Shown: one piece after another, positions 34,678 to 45,033 of the stretch
Layout: every line of letters starts with the position of its first letter
How positions within the stretch are numbered: the first letter of the stretch is position 1
Source of the DNA: Acinetobacter brisouisimilis
GTDB taxonomy: Bacteria; Pseudomonadota; Gammaproteobacteria; Pseudomonadales; Moraxellaceae
DNA length: 64,000 nt
Assembly: GCF_000368265.1 (NCBI RefSeq)
Contig: NZ_KB851219.1
Coordinates: 936,984-1,000,983, forward strand
Direction: 5' to 3'
Notes under the pieces: model-generated
What the model was told of the DNA's origin: nothing
The model's database searches: none
Seen by the model: only the letters and a program-made list of their open reading frames with translations
Position numbers and translations under genes: made by a program

Positions 34678-36059
34678 GCGTTTTCTCCTTCAGTTACAGC
34701 CATTTCTTTTTCAGTCGCAATTGCTTTTTTCATGAGTTTTAACCAGTATTCATGTTGAGCAAGGTACAAACCTTCATCTTCAGTTTTGATACCAGAAAGT
34801 TTTGGTTTTAGACCAATTTCATTCGCAGCATCATCTGGTCCTTGAACCCAGTGTTTTGCACCACGGCTCATGTCGTTCCATTCAAGGGCGATTCCTGCAT
34901 AACCTGCTTGGCATGCACGGAATTCTTCCAAGTCATCTGGAGTTGCCATGCCTGACGCATTAAAGAAGTCTTCGTACTGGCGAATGCGGCGTGCACGTGC
35001 TTCAGGTGCTTCACCCTTAGGCGCGATACAGTAAATGGTGACTTCAGTCTTATCTACAGACAATGGACGAAGAACACGGATTTGTGAACCGAACTGATCC
35101 ATGAAGTAAACGTTTGGATACAAGCAAAGGTTACGAGAACGCTCGATCATCCATTTTGCCATTGCAGCGCCATAACGCTCAGTGTATTCGTCTTTTTTCG
35201 GGAAGTTTGGACGGTCTTCAGGGTTTGCCCATTGTGTCCAAAGCAACATGTGGCCATTTTCAAAACCGTAAGAGCCACCGCCTTGTTTACCCCAGGCACC
35301 AGCGCTCATAGCACGAATGTTATCGCCACCTTGTTTTTCTTTACGTTGCTGTGTAGTTGCAGCATAGTTCCAGTGTACAGCAGACACGTGGTAACCATCG
35401 GCACCGTTTTCAGCCGTGAGTTTCCAGTTACCTTCATAGGTATACGTAGACGCACCACGAAGAACTTCAAGACCGTCTTCAGATTGACCGACGATCATGT
35501 CAATGATTTTAGTTGCTTCACCCAAGTATTCTTCAAGAGAAGGAACATCAGGGTTCAAGCTACCAAACAAAAAGCCTTTATAACTTTCAAAACGAGCAAC
35601 TTTTTTCAAGTCATGTGAACCGTCTTGATTAAAGCAGTCTGAATAACCCGCATCGCTTGGGTCTTTAACCTTAAGCAATTTTCCTGAGTTATTGAATGTC
35701 CATCCATGAAATGGACAGGTATAAGTGGCTTTATTACCACGTTTATTACGGCAAAGTTGTGCACCACGGTGCGAACAAGCGTTAATCATTGCATTAAGTT
35801 CACCATTACGGTTGCGTGCAATAATGATCGGCTGGCGTCCGATATAAGTGGTGTAGAAATCGTTATTATTTGGAATTTGGCTTTCGTGTGCCAAGTATAC
35901 CCAGTTACCCTCAAAAATATATTTCATTTCAAGGTCAAAAATGTCCTGATCGGTGAAAACAGAACGATGGAGTTTAAATTCACCTGTTTCATAATTTTCA
36001 ACAAGTAATTCATCGATACGATCTAGGTGACTGGTATTGATTACAGGAATACGTGGCAT
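34674..36059 (-). CDS. benA: Benzoate 1,2-dioxygenase large (alpha) subunit
   Basis: The catalytic subunit converts benzoate to the cis-1,2-dihydrodiol. A 461-aa protein has the Rieske ligands C95, H97, C115 and H118 ([15 protein letters not shown]). The mononuclear iron region is [17 protein letters not shown], with the 2-His pattern and a later Asp. Starting at 36059, with GGAG seven bases upstream, gives 461 aa, as in characterised BenA. It begins 90 nt after catA on the same strand. Confidence 0.95.
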   Translation of the reverse strand: MPRIPVINTSHLDRIDELLVENYETGEFKLHRSVFTDQDIFDLEMKYIFEGNWVYLAHESQIPNNNDFYTTYIGRQPIIIARNRNGELNAMINACSHRGAQLCRNKRGNKATYTCPFHGWTFNNSGKLLKVKDPSDAGYSDCFNQDGSHDLKKVARFESYKGFLFGSLNPDVPSLEEYLGEATKIIDMIVGQSEDGLEVLRGASTYTYEGNWKLTAENGADGYHVSAVHWNYAATTQQRKEKQGGDNIRAMSAGAWGKQGGGSYGFENGHMLLWTQWANPEDRPNFPKKDEYTERYGAAMAKWMIERSRNLCLYPNVYFMDQFGSQIRVLRPLSVDKTEVTIYCIAPKGEAPEARARRIRQYEDFFNASGMATPDDLEEFRACQAGYAGIALEWNDMSRGAKHWVQGPDDAANEIGLKPKLSGIKTEDEGLYLAQHEYWLKLMKKAIATEKEMAVTEGENA

Positions 36060-36094
36060 GTCCGTTCTCCGACTTTCCAAAAGTTAGGAAGTCA

Positions 36095-36130
36095 CCAAAA
36101 CGCTTGAGTGTAAAAAATTAAGCGTTTTGG
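36095..36130. other. 11-bp inverted repeat between catA and benA
   Basis: CCAAAACGCTT (36095-36105) and AAGCGTTTTGG (36120-36130) can form a hairpin with a 14-nt loop. No U-tract follows on the coding strand. A smaller hairpin (GACTTTCC/GGAAGTC) lies between it and benA. No ATAC-N7-GTAT regulator site is seen here, so ben is probably transcribed from the catB side. Confidence 0.55.
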
Positions 36131-36149
36131 TTCCTTAAGATATGGTGAG

Positions 36150-37070
36150 TTAAGCGCTTGCGCGACGACGTTCAACTTCAGTAGAAGGAGCGCCAGTTTT
36201 GTCTTTTTGCAGCACAACATTGAACTGGATGTGTTTGAAAGAACCTTTCAAACCGCGACGTGCAATTTCAGCTTCGTCAGTTACATCAACAGCAGTTGCA
36301 ACTAGACCTTCACGAGTACCGAATGCAAAGTCATCCCAAAGGTATTTGTCACCTTCGATGTTGAACTGAGTTGTCAATTTACGGTGACCTGGTGCAGAGA
36401 TGAAATAATGCACGTGTGCAGGACGTTGGCCGTGACGAGAAATCTGGTTCAACACACCTTGTAGTGGGCCTTCAGGGTTCAAGCCATAACCTACTGGCAT
36501 AGTTGTTTGCGCAGTGTAGTTACCGTTTGCATCAGATAAGATTGTACGACGCAAGTTGAAGTGAGACTGTGACTTGTCGAAGAACGAGTAGTTACCATGG
36601 CTGTTTGCATGCCACATTTCAACTTTCGCACCAGGAATGATGTCACCATCAGTATCTGTTACTGTACCGTCGATGATCAAAGTTGCGATTTTACCTTCTT
36701 CAGAACCGTCGTCCATACGTGCAAAACCAGTAGATTCAGGTGCACCAGCAACGTATAAAGGGCCTTCAATCGTACGTGGTGTACCACCTGTCAAGCCAGC
36801 TTTAGCATCAGCTTCATCTGCACGAAGGTCAAGGAAGTGTTCAAGACCTACCGCAGAACCCATAAGTGCGAGTTCATCAGCTTTAGCGATATCGATCATA
36901 GTTTCGATACCTTTCCAAACTTCAGACTGGCTGAGGTCAAGATCTTCGATTGCTTGGAACAAATCAGTAACCAAACGTACAAGAACTTGCTGTACACGTG
37001 GATTTACTGGACCTTCAGAAGTGTCCACGTTACATGTTTTAACTATATTTTCAATTGTTTGGCGATCCAT
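36150..37070 (-). CDS. catA: Catechol 1,2-dioxygenase
   Basis: It performs intradiol cleavage of catechol to cis,cis-muconate. A 306-aa protein has an N-terminal helical linker domain, TPRTIEGPLYVAGAPESTGF, VEMWHANSHGNYSFFD with the first Fe-binding Tyr, PVGYGLNP with the second, and RPAHVHYFISAPGHRKLTTQ with both His. The N-terminus (MDRQTIENIVKTCNVDTSEG) differs clearly from the A. baylyi ADP1 CatA as I recall it and is closer to the Pseudomonas-like type. AAGGAGAATTTAT places the start at 37070. Confidence 0.95.
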   Translation of the reverse strand: MDRQTIENIVKTCNVDTSEGPVNPRVQQVLVRLVTDLFQAIEDLDLSQSEVWKGIETMIDIAKADELALMGSAVGLEHFLDLRADEADAKAGLTGGTPRTIEGPLYVAGAPESTGFARMDDGSEEGKIATLIIDGTVTDTDGDIIPGAKVEMWHANSHGNYSFFDKSQSHFNLRRTILSDANGNYTAQTTMPVGYGLNPEGPLQGVLNQISRHGQRPAHVHYFISAPGHRKLTTQFNIEGDKYLWDDFAFGTREGLVATAVDVTDEAEIARRGLKGSFKHIQFNVVLQKDKTGAPSTEVERRRASA

Positions 37071-37189
37071 ATAAATTCTCCTTGAATATGAATACTGGCT
37101 AATATTGTGGCAAGCTATTCCTAAAAGCTGGCAAATGTTGCTAACCACATCCTTGTTTAAAAACTAAATTCTGTTCGTGCCTGTATCGA

Positions 37190-37480
37190 CTAGCGATCAT
37201 CTTCACGAATAGATGACGGGTGACGATTAAGTGCCATCACTTCAACATTCATGTATGGGTACAATGGCAACCCTTGTAAAATCTGGTGCAATTCTTCATT
37301 GCTCTCGACATCAAAAATACTGATGTTGGAATACTGCCCTGTAATACGCCAAATATGGCGCCATTTACCTTGACGTTGCAATTCCTGTGAGTAGGCTTTT
37401 TCAACAGCTTTGATTTCAGCTGCTTTCTCTACTGGCATATCTAATGGAATATTGACATCCATGCGTACCTGAAAAAGCAT
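37190..37480 (-). CDS. catC: Muconolactone delta-isomerase
   Basis: It converts muconolactone to beta-ketoadipate enol-lactone. The 96-aa length is the family norm. MLFQVRMDVNIPLDMPVEKA, KWRHIWRITGQYSNISIFDV and GLPLYPYMNVEVMALNRHPS are the family blocks. AAAGGAG lies before the ATG; it is 20 nt after catB. Confidence 0.95.
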   Translation of the reverse strand: MLFQVRMDVNIPLDMPVEKAAEIKAVEKAYSQELQRQGKWRHIWRITGQYSNISIFDVESNEELHQILQGLPLYPYMNVEVMALNRHPSSIREDDR

Positions 37481-37500
37481 ATGCGCGACTCCTTTAAACC

Positions 37501-38610
37501 TTACTTACGACGTAATTGATCAATTTTATCTTCATCCACTTCAATCCCAAGCCCAGGACCTGTTGGAACCTTAAGCTCAAAGTTTTCATATTGCAGTGGA
37601 GTTTTGAGAATATCCTGAGTCAGTAGCAATGGCCCAAATAACTCAGTGCCATAGGCAAGCGATTCAAATGTTGAAAAAGCATGTGCTGAAGCAATTGTGC
37701 CAATAGGACCTTCCAGCATCGTACCGCCATATAGATCAATACCTGCCAGTTTGGCAATTTTGGCAACCTCACATGCCTCGATCAGACCTGCAGACTGATT
37801 AATTTTGACTGCAAAAACATCTGCGCCATGCTGTTTAGCAAGACGGTATGCACTATCTGGTCCAGTTAATGCTTCATCCGCCATAATCGCAACATCGAAA
37901 CGCTGGGTTAAACGAGCAAGTGCATTCGTGTTTTCAATTGCACAAGGCTGTTCGATTAAATCAATGCCGCCATCTTGTAACTGTTGAATTCCTTTAATGC
38001 ATTCAATTTCAGACCAAGCACGATTGACGTCTACACGAATACTAATGCTATCACCAAGCGCTTTTTTAATCGCAATAACGTGATCAACATCTTGTTGTAA
38101 TTTGTTTGCACCAATTTTTAGCTTGAATGCATTGTGACGTTTAATCTCAATGAGTTGCTGCGCTTCAGCAATATCTTTCGCAGTATCACCAGAAGCTAAA
38201 GTCCAAAGCACAGGTAAGGCATCACGTAAACGACCACCAAGTAATTCGCTGACTGGAACACCTAAGCGCTTACCCTGAATATCAAGCAAAGCTGTTTGAA
38301 TCGCACATTTCGCAAAACGGTTACCATTAATGCTCTTACGAATCATTTTTAATGTTTGAGCAATATTCAAACCTTTAACTGATTTCAATAAAGGTGCGAA
38401 ATAAGTTTCAACATTTGTTTTTACACTTTCTGGGCTTTCTTCACCATAATTCAAACCGCCAATAGTGGTTGCCTCACCCCAGCCAATAAAACCATCGTCT
38501 GTTGTAATTTTTACCAATACCAATGTTTGTGTACTCATCGTTGCAACAGAGAGCTTATGTGCACGAATTGTTGGTATATCAATCAGAATTGTTTCAATGG
38601 ATTTATACAT
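37501..38610 (-). CDS. catB: Muconate cycloisomerase
   Basis: It lactonises cis,cis-muconate to muconolactone. A 369-aa enolase-superfamily enzyme has the capping domain at the N-terminus. The barrel has the Lys pair in FKLKIGANK, metal ligands in RVDVNRAW, LIEQP and MADEAL, and the second base in AVKINQSAG. I choose MYKSIETILIDIPTIRAHKL at 38610 by family comparison, although the ribosome site is weak. It is the promoter-proximal gene of the array, divergent from catM. Confidence 0.93.
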   Translation of the reverse strand: MYKSIETILIDIPTIRAHKLSVATMSTQTLVLVKITTDDGFIGWGEATTIGGLNYGEESPESVKTNVETYFAPLLKSVKGLNIAQTLKMIRKSINGNRFAKCAIQTALLDIQGKRLGVPVSELLGGRLRDALPVLWTLASGDTAKDIAEAQQLIEIKRHNAFKLKIGANKLQQDVDHVIAIKKALGDSISIRVDVNRAWSEIECIKGIQQLQDGGIDLIEQPCAIENTNALARLTQRFDVAIMADEALTGPDSAYRLAKQHGADVFAVKINQSAGLIEACEVAKIAKLAGIDLYGGTMLEGPIGTIASAHAFSTFESLAYGTELFGPLLLTQDILKTPLQYENFELKVPTGPGLGIEVDEDKIDQLRRK

Positions 38611-38643
38611 GGTCTTTAGTGTCCAAAACATTCTTGCTTGTGT

Positions 38644-38658
38644 ATACTTTAAATGAAT
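38644..38658. promoter_or_regulatory. Candidate CatM/BenM site in the catB-catM gap
   Basis: ATAC-N7-GAAT matches the known CatM/BenM consensus ATAC-N7-GTAT with one mismatch, midway in the 111-bp divergent region. Activation of catB with muconate would be expected, but a single imperfect match is weak evidence. Confidence 0.4.
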
Positions 38659-38721
38659 GATTAATTTATGTGAAAGACTGTTTTTGCATTTTTATATATC
38701 TTTTAGGTATGGAGTAAGGGT

Positions 38722-39651
38722 ATGGAATTACGTCATCTGCGCTATTTTGTGGCGGTGGTAGAGGAACAAAGCTTCACAAAAGCAGCTGAACGATTGTTCA
38801 TTGCTCAACCTCCCCTTAGTCGGCAAATTCAGAATTTAGAGCAAGAGCTTGGAATTCAGTTATTTGAACGGGGAAGCCGCCCTTTAAAAACAACACCCGC
38901 AGGGCAATTCTTTTATCAGCATGCCATTAAACTTTTGTCGAATGCAGAACAAATGGTATCGATGACTCAGCGCATTAATGCTGTACAGACCACCATTCGT
39001 ATTGGTTTTGTCAGCTCATTATTATTTGGTTTATTACCTAGAATTATTTATTTATATCGACAAAAGCATCCTGAGTTAAAAATCGAGCTGATTGAAATGG
39101 GTACGCAAACACAAATTGAGGCATTAAAAGATGGGCGAATCGATGTTGGTTTTGGGCGCCTTAAAATTAGTGATCCTGCAATTAAACGTGTTTTATTACG
39201 CAATGAAAAACTGACTGTCGCAGTACACGCCAGTCACCCACTCAACCAGCATAAAGATAAAGGGGTTCATTTAGCGGATTTAGTGGATGAAAATATTTTA
39301 CTTTACCCGTCTACTGCCAAACCAAATTTTTCAACACATGTGCTTTCTATTTTTTCAGAGCATGGTTTAGAGCCGCAAAAATTAACAGAAGCTCGTGAAA
39401 TTCAACTGGCTTTAGGGTTAGTGGCTGCAGGTGAAGGCGTTTGTATTGTGCCTGAGAGCACAGATAGTATTCAGTTGGCTCAGTTGAATTACTTACCATT
39501 AATTGATCCAAATGCTTTAAGTCCTATATTTTTAGCTATTCGTAATATGGAAGATAGTAATTATATTTATACTTTGTTTGAAACAATTCGGCGTATTTAT
39601 GATTATGAAGGGTTTCTCTATGATGATTATATTGATTTTAAGAATTTTTAA
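38722..39651 (+). CDS. catM: LysR-type regulator of the cat-ben cluster (CatM/BenM)
   Basis: A 309-aa LTTR has an N-terminal winged helix (MELRHLRYFVAVVEEQSFTK, then AAERLFIAQPPLSRQIQNLE) and an effector domain containing IGFVSSLLFGLLPRIIYLYR and EIQLALGLVAAGEGVCIVP, closely like CatM and BenM of ADP1. Those proteins respond to cis,cis-muconate, BenM also to benzoate. Only one such gene is in the window, so it may serve both cat and ben functions. It is divergent from catB and followed by a terminator. Confidence 0.93.
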   Translation: MELRHLRYFVAVVEEQSFTKAAERLFIAQPPLSRQIQNLEQELGIQLFERGSRPLKTTPAGQFFYQHAIKLLSNAEQMVSMTQRINAVQTTIRIGFVSSLLFGLLPRIIYLYRQKHPELKIELIEMGTQTQIEALKDGRIDVGFGRLKISDPAIKRVLLRNEKLTVAVHASHPLNQHKDKGVHLADLVDENILLYPSTAKPNFSTHVLSIFSEHGLEPQKLTEAREIQLALGLVAAGEGVCIVPESTDSIQLAQLNYLPLIDPNALSPIFLAIRNMEDSNYIYTLFETIRRIYDYEGFLYDDYIDFKNF

Positions 39652-39655
39652 TTTG

Positions 39656-39671
39656 CTTAGGCTATTTTAAT
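39656..39671. repeat. CTTAGGCTATTTTAAT repeat, copy 1
   Basis: A 16-nt sequence beginning 5 nt after the catM stop, repeated exactly at 39943-39958. The two copies bracket nearly the whole gap between catM and ynfA. A 12-nt core recurs at 48416 and 53618. Confidence 0.6.
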
Positions 39672-39733
39672 CAAAAAATATTTTATGATTGCTAATTTTT
39701 AAAAGATCGTAGCACAGAGGCTTCTTATAATAT

Positions 39734-39753
39734 GCTCTTTTATAAGAGCTTTT
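39734..39753 (+). terminator. Terminator of catM
   Basis: GCTCTT-TTAT-AAGAGC followed by TTTT on the plus strand, about 80 nt after the catM stop. Confidence 0.75.
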
Positions 39754-39942
39754 GTGCTGCTCCATTAAGTTGTTAGCTACATGATATAAAATGAGTTTTC
39801 ATAGTAAATAGACTTTTTCCATAATTGTTTATGTTCTTTTTTATATTGAGAGATAAAGTAAATTTATAAAAATATTGAATGCATATTTATAATTTTTTAG
39901 CTGGAATATTTAAAATTAGGTGCTTTATTTTTTATCAGCCTA
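39754..39942. other. Gene-free AT-rich spacer between catM and ynfA
   Basis: No ORF or RNA gene is recognisable between the catM terminator and the second CTTAGGCTATTTTAAT copy. The whole spacer is bounded by the two copies of that repeat. Confidence 0.4.
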
Positions 39943-39958
39943 CTTAGGCTATTTTAAT
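39943..39958. repeat. CTTAGGCTATTTTAAT repeat, copy 2
   Basis: Exact match to 39656-39671, ending 2 nt from the ynfA stop codon. Direct repeats at both edges of a gene-free interval suggest duplication, insertion or a shared transcript-end element. Confidence 0.6.
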
Positions 39959-39960
39959 GA

Positions 39961-40320
39961 TTAACGTAATAAACCTTGTGGTTGTAATATGATGATTGCA
40001 GCGCCGACAAGTACAATGATCCCACCCAAAACATCCCAACGGGTTAAGGCCACTTGATCAACAAACCATAACCAGAGCAAGGCCGTAAAAATATAAACCC
40101 CACCATATGCTGCATAAATTTTACCTGAAGCGGCAGGATGCAATGTCAGTAACCAAACAAATAACATCAGGCTGATTGCCGTTGGCAGCCAGAGCCATGC
40201 ACTCCTCCCCTGATTCAAAATTAAATAAGGGAAATAACATCCAAGTAGTTCAGCAATTGCTGTAATAAGAAATAACCCAAATACACGAAGTATTTGGGTT
40301 ATAGGTAAAATTTCATTCAT
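39961..40320 (-). CDS. ynfA: YnfA family (UPF0060) inner-membrane protein
   Basis: A 119-aa protein has four helices and the family blocks [33 protein letters not shown] and [19 protein letters not shown]. The family resembles SMR transporters, and some members have been linked to efflux, but the role here is unknown. It starts 6 nt after clpA on the same strand without a clear ribosome site. Confidence 0.88.
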   Translation of the reverse strand: MNEILPITQILRVFGLFLITAIAELLGCYFPYLILNQGRSAWLWLPTAISLMLFVWLLTLHPAASGKIYAAYGGVYIFTALLWLWFVDQVALTRWDVLGGIIVLVGAAIIILQPQGLLR

Positions 40321-40326
40321 AAATAA

Positions 40327-42600
40327 TTATGCAGGTTCTGCAGTTTGGTCTTCAAATACAGTAAGTTGTAGACCAACATCCTTCCCATTCTCTTTTTTAA
40401 CAGTCACAGCAACATTGCCACCATATTCGGCTAATTCACCAAATAAAATCATTTCTGCCAATGGTTTTTTCAAGTGTTCTTGGATAAGACGCTGCATTGG
40501 ACGAGCCCCCATGAGGCGATCATAACCATTGACTGCCAACCAATCACGTGCGCTTTGATCCACTTCAAGCACCACTCTTTTATCATCAAGCTGTGCTTGC
40601 AATTCAGTTAAGAATTTATCAACCACAGATTCGATTACCACTGGAGGCAAGGCTTTAAATTGAATCACACTGTCTAAACGGTTACGGAACTCAGGTGAGA
40701 ATGCTCGTTTCATTGCTTCCTGATTGTCATTACTGTTGTCTTGTTCTGTAAAACCAATGCTGCTTCTAGATATACTCTCTGCACCAATATTGGTAGTAAG
40801 AACTAAAATAACATTACGGAAATCAGATCTACGACCGTTATTATCGGTTAATGAACCATGATCCATAATTTGCAACAACAAGTTATAAACGTCAGGATGT
40901 GCTTTCTCAATTTCATCAAGCAGTAACACACAGTGCGGATTTTTATGAATTGCGTCTGTGAGCAATCCACCTTGATCAAAACCGACATAACCAGGAGGCG
41001 CACCAATTAAACGAGAGACTGCATGACGCTCCATGTACTCAGACATATCAAAACGTACTAGCTCTACACCTAAGATTTTTGCCAATTGTTTGGTGACTTC
41101 GGTTTTACCCACCCCTGTTGGACCTGCAAATACAAAACTTCCCACAGGTTTATCTGGTGATTTCAAACCAGCGCGTGACAGTTTAATCGCAGAAGCCAAG
41201 GCAGTAATTGCTTCATCCTGACCAAAAACTACACGTTTCAAATCACGTTCAAGATTTTCCAGAACAGTTTTATCGTCTTTTGATACTGTTTTTGGTGGAA
41301 TACGAGCAATTTTAGCAACAACATCTTCAATGTTTTCAACCGTAATCAGATTGTTATCTTCTTTTGGTTTTAAACGACGCTGTGCCCCTGCCTCATCGAT
41401 GACATCAATGGCTTTATCTGGCAAGAAACGGTCTGTAATGAATTTCGCTGCGAGTTCAACGGCTGAAACAAGCGCTTTATCATCATATTCCACATGATGA
41501 AATTCTTCGAATTTACTTTTCAACCCACGAAGAATATCAATGGTTTCTGAAATACTTGGTTCATTGACATCAACTTTTTGAAAACGACGAGATAAAGCAT
41601 GATCTTTTTCAAATACCTGACGGTATTCTTGGAATGTGGTTGAACCAATGCAACGCAATGTACCATTTGCTAATGCAGGCTTAATCAAATTTGATGCATC
41701 CATCGTGCTGCCCATGCTTGAGCCAGCACCAATAATCATATGAATTTCATCAATAAATAAAATTGCATTTGGATTTTTTTTCAACGCAGTCAATAATTGT
41801 TTCAAGCGTTTTTCAAAATCACCACGATACTTGGTTCCTGCAACCAATGCACCAATATCCAGACTATAAACTTCAGCTTTACTCAGTGGTTGTGGTGCTT
41901 TTCCATTCACAATCAGCCAAGCCAATCCTTCGGCAATTGAGGTTTTACCTACGCCTGGATCACCCACAAGAAGCGGGTTGTTTTTGCGGCGGCGGCAAAG
42001 AATCTGTGCAGTACGTTCAATTTCTTTTTCACGACCAATGAGCGGGTCAGTTTTACCTTTGGCAGCTTCAACATTTAAATTGGTTGTGTATTGTTCTAGT
42101 GGACCTGCTGCTGTGTTGGTGGTTTCACCTTCAAGATCATCAGATTCTTCTTCAACCTGAATTTCTTCTTTACGTGAACCATGAGAAAGATATTGAGTCA
42201 AAGTTAAACGATTAATTTGATGACGTTTTAATAAATAAACAGCAAAAGTATCTCGTTCAGAATACATGGCAACAAGGACATCTGCACCCTCTACAGTACG
42301 GTCTCCGCCGCTAGATTGCACATGGAAAATCGCACGTTGCAAAATACGATCAAAACTTTCAGTTGGATGTGGTGCTTGCTCGCTATTTTCGCCAAGTTTT
42401 GGCGTATGCTGTTCAACATATTCTTCTAACTCTTTGCGCAACGTAACAACATCTGCACCACATGCTTTTAAGGCATTGACCGCAGAATCATTGTCGAGCA
42501 ATGCAAGGAGTAAATGTTCAACCGTCAAAAACTCATGTCTCTTTTGCCGAGCCATGCTTACAGCTAAACGCAATGATACTTCTAATTGGCGACTGAGCAT
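40327..42600 (-). CDS. clpA: ATP-dependent Clp protease ATP-binding subunit ClpA
   Basis: An unfoldase that feeds proteins to ClpP. A 757-aa protein has an N-domain (1-150), a first AAA+ module (GDPGVGKTSIAEGLAW, FIDEIHMIIGAGS) and a second (FAGPTGVGKTEVTKQLAKIL, LLLDEIEKAHPDVYN), plus an IGF-type ClpP-binding loop (SSIGFTEQ). I start at 42600, preceded by AAGGGGGTCAAC, which gives the E. coli length. It follows clpS by 13 nt. Confidence 0.96.
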   Translation of the reverse strand: MLSRQLEVSLRLAVSMARQKRHEFLTVEHLLLALLDNDSAVNALKACGADVVTLRKELEEYVEQHTPKLGENSEQAPHPTESFDRILQRAIFHVQSSGGDRTVEGADVLVAMYSERDTFAVYLLKRHQINRLTLTQYLSHGSRKEEIQVEEESDDLEGETTNTAAGPLEQYTTNLNVEAAKGKTDPLIGREKEIERTAQILCRRRKNNPLLVGDPGVGKTSIAEGLAWLIVNGKAPQPLSKAEVYSLDIGALVAGTKYRGDFEKRLKQLLTALKKNPNAILFIDEIHMIIGAGSSMGSTMDASNLIKPALANGTLRCIGSTTFQEYRQVFEKDHALSRRFQKVDVNEPSISETIDILRGLKSKFEEFHHVEYDDKALVSAVELAAKFITDRFLPDKAIDVIDEAGAQRRLKPKEDNNLITVENIEDVVAKIARIPPKTVSKDDKTVLENLERDLKRVVFGQDEAITALASAIKLSRAGLKSPDKPVGSFVFAGPTGVGKTEVTKQLAKILGVELVRFDMSEYMERHAVSRLIGAPPGYVGFDQGGLLTDAIHKNPHCVLLLDEIEKAHPDVYNLLLQIMDHGSLTDNNGRRSDFRNVILVLTTNIGAESISRSSIGFTEQDNSNDNQEAMKRAFSPEFRNRLDSVIQFKALPPVVIESVVDKFLTELQAQLDDKRVVLEVDQSARDWLAVNGYDRLMGARPMQRLIQEHLKKPLAEMILFGELAEYGGNVAVTVKKENGKDVGLQLTVFEDQTAEPA

Positions 42601-42613
42601 GTTGACCCCCTTA

Positions 42614-43042
42614 TTATGATTTTGGCTCAATCTGGCAAAGTAATGGATGACCTTGTGACCGAGCGTAATTATTTACCTGATTTGCTTTTGTCTCAGCAAT
42701 ATCTCGAGGATAGGTGCCAGCGACACCTTTCCCCTCATAATGTACAGTTAGCATTACTTGAGTGGCTTGGTCAAGATTCATTGCAAAGAATTCTTGTAAA
42801 ATTTCAATAACAAAGTCCATAGGTGTGTAATCATCATTCAACAACACCACAGCATACAATGGAGGACGCTTTAGTTCGGGCGGAGCCGTTTTGACAGCGA
42901 GGTCAGAATCAGGGTGTTCTTCAGACTGATCATGCAAAGACGGGTTGAAATGCCAATCAACATATCCTGATTGCTGAAAGGTCATTTTGACATCATTTAA
43001 ACAAATTTTTCGTTTCATATTTGCTGTAATATCTAATTTCAT
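42614..43042 (-). CDS. clpS: ClpS adaptor for N-end rule substrates
   Basis: The adaptor binds ClpA and N-degron substrates. The ClpS core is [20 protein letters not shown] to [20 protein letters not shown], including the NDDYTPM substrate/ClpA region and the HYEGKGV loop. The full frame is 142 aa, longer than typical ClpS (about 106). It begins 2 nt after the preceding stop. Internal Met20 (giving 123 aa) is an alternative start, so the first 19 residues are uncertain. Confidence 0.92.
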   Translation of the reverse strand: MKLDITANMKRKICLNDVKMTFQQSGYVDWHFNPSLHDQSEEHPDSDLAVKTAPPELKRPPLYAVVLLNDDYTPMDFVIEILQEFFAMNLDQATQVMLTVHYEGKGVAGTYPRDIAETKANQVNNYARSQGHPLLCQIEPKS

Positions 43043-43044
43043 GG

Positions 43045-43800
43045 TTATTCTGCTCGAGCTTCGGCTTGTGGGACTTCGGAAACGAAAGCTGATGCATTTT
43101 TCACTTCTTCTCCGCGTAACCAGCTAAAGCGTTTAATTTCCGACACCGCACCATTTAAATGAATTTCAATATATTGTGGCACAAAGTCTTTTGGCATCGT
43201 CCAACGCCCTGTAAGGCGTTCAAAGTCCATAAAGTTGAATTGGCTGTCTTCCATAGGTACAGTCAACACCTCAGTACCACGAATCAGACGAATTTCAACT
43301 GAGCCAACTGCACGGCTGTTATTTGGACTGACTTGTGCCAAATCAAGCTGATATTCATAGGCATTTTCAGGCAATGGCTTAATACTTAAATTTTGGATGC
43401 TTAAACTTAAACCGCCACGTTGACGTAAAACATCGCGATAAATTTTACTTTGTGATTGTGCAATCGATAAATCATCTCTGGTCTTTTTCAAAACTGCCGT
43501 CAAGTCATTGGTATTGCTCACAGCAATATCACGTTCCTGAACCGCCATGTTATAACTTTTATTGAGATTACTCAGATTGTCTTTTTGCTTTTGTACGATC
43601 CTGACCAACTCCTGAGCGTCAGCATCGTAACCAACCACTGACAAACCTTGTCGATGCCCTACAGAATACCCCAGTATTGTTCCGCCACATAGCAGCACAA
43701 TACCAGCCAATATCAAAAATTTATTGGATTGTAGAAAAGGAGTTTTTGGCTCAGAGTATGAATCTAAAGGATTATTCGATTTTGTAGTTTGATCTGTCAT
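43045..43800 (-). CDS. Membrane-anchored DUF6776-type protein
   Basis: A 251-aa protein has a cytoplasmic N-tail, one transmembrane helix ([20 protein letters not shown]), a periplasmic coiled coil (about 65-135) and a beta-rich C-terminal domain ([20 protein letters not shown]). The architecture fits the DUF6776 family, of unknown function. It is directly upstream of clpS, with only 2 nt between. Confidence 0.7.
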   Translation of the reverse strand: MTDQTTKSNNPLDSYSEPKTPFLQSNKFLILAGIVLLCGGTILGYSVGHRQGLSVVGYDADAQELVRIVQKQKDNLSNLNKSYNMAVQERDIAVSNTNDLTAVLKKTRDDLSIAQSQSKIYRDVLRQRGGLSLSIQNLSIKPLPENAYEYQLDLAQVSPNNSRAVGSVEIRLIRGTEVLTVPMEDSQFNFMDFERLTGRWTMPKDFVPQYIEIHLNGAVSEIKRFSWLRGEEVKNASAFVSEVPQAEARAE

Positions 43801-43863
43801 CTCGAACGCTCAATTTTTTACTGTGCCATCACAATAATGGCACTTCTTTTTGCTTTAAAAAAA

Positions 43864-44913
43864 TTATGGTAATAAACCAATACCTGCCAAGCCTTCATCT
43901 TCTGCAAAACCGAACATAATGTTCATATTTTGCACGGCTTGCCCTGCTGCACCTTTCACCAAGTTATCTTGCGCAGACAGCACGATCAGCTTGTTTGGAT
44001 GAGGTTTATGCAAAGCAATACGCAACTGGTTTGCACCACGCACACTACGCGTTTCTGGTGAACTACCTGCTGGCATCACATCCACAAATGGCTCGTTGGC
44101 ATAAAACTGCTCGTACAAGGCTTGTAAATCCGTCTGAGCGCCTGCTTCAGTCAAGTCCACATAAATGGTGCTTAACATGCCGCGAATCATTGGCACTAAG
44201 TGCGGAATAAAAATCACTTGTTCAAATACGCCAGTTTTACCCGAAATATTTTCAAGTGCTTCAACAATTTCAGGATGATGGCGATGCCCTGCAACCCCAT
44301 ACGCCTTGAAGTTATCGGCATTTTCTGAGTAGATCATGCCAAGGCTGGCTTTACGACCTGCACCTGAAACACCCGATTTAGCATCAATGATAATACTTTC
44401 AGGTTTAATGAGGTTTTGTGCTGCTTTTAACACAGGCGCCAAACCCAACTGTACAGTTGTTGGATAACAACCTGGGTTACCAATCACGTTGGCTTGTTTG
44501 ATTTTGTCGCGATTTAACTCAGATAAACCATAAACCGAGTCTTTTAATAACTCAGGGCAAGCATGCTGCATGCCATACCATTTCTCAAATTGTTCAAGGT
44601 TTTGTAAGCGGAAATCAGCGGCCAAATCAATCACTTTGGTATTTGCTTCAGTCAGTGCTTGAGCATGTTGCATGGCAACCCCATGCGGTGTCGCAAAAAA
44701 CACCACATCACACTGTTTCAGCACATTAATATCTAAATCAGAAAATTCTAGATCGGTATGCCCGCGTAAATTCGGAAACATATCGGCAACACGTTTACCA
44801 GCTTCAGTCCGTGAAGTGAGAACTTGCACTTGAGCTTGCGTATGTCGAAGTAAAATACGCAAAAGTTCAACACCTGTATAACCCGTGCCACCCACAATAC
44901 CCACTGAAATCAC
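43864..44913 (-). CDS. argC: N-acetyl-gamma-glutamyl-phosphate reductase
   Basis: The NADPH-dependent third step of arginine synthesis. A 349-aa protein has [20 protein letters not shown], the active Cys in [22 protein letters not shown] and the His in HRHHPEI. The start codon is GTG, preceded by GAGG nine bases upstream; no ATG fits the Rossmann N-terminus. Confidence 0.95.
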   Translation of the reverse strand: MISVGIVGGTGYTGVELLRILLRHTQAQVQVLTSRTEAGKRVADMFPNLRGHTDLEFSDLDINVLKQCDVVFFATPHGVAMQHAQALTEANTKVIDLAADFRLQNLEQFEKWYGMQHACPELLKDSVYGLSELNRDKIKQANVIGNPGCYPTTVQLGLAPVLKAAQNLIKPESIIIDAKSGVSGAGRKASLGMIYSENADNFKAYGVAGHRHHPEIVEALENISGKTGVFEQVIFIPHLVPMIRGMLSTIYVDLTEAGAQTDLQALYEQFYANEPFVDVMPAGSSPETRSVRGANQLRIALHKPHPNKLIVLSAQDNLVKGAAGQAVQNMNIMFGFAEDEGLAGIGLLP

Positions 44914-45033
44914 TTTGTGTTACCTCATGCTGTACTTTAAAAAAATAGGTCTAGTATGACAGGAAGATTGGCTTTTCTAAACCTATTTCATAATCAACTG
45001 GATAGATTTTTCAAGCCTTGAATCAAAATCGCT

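Noticed and set aside
36637..37074. 145-aa open frame antisense to catA
   Set aside because: Shadow frame inside a gene with all catalytic residues identified.
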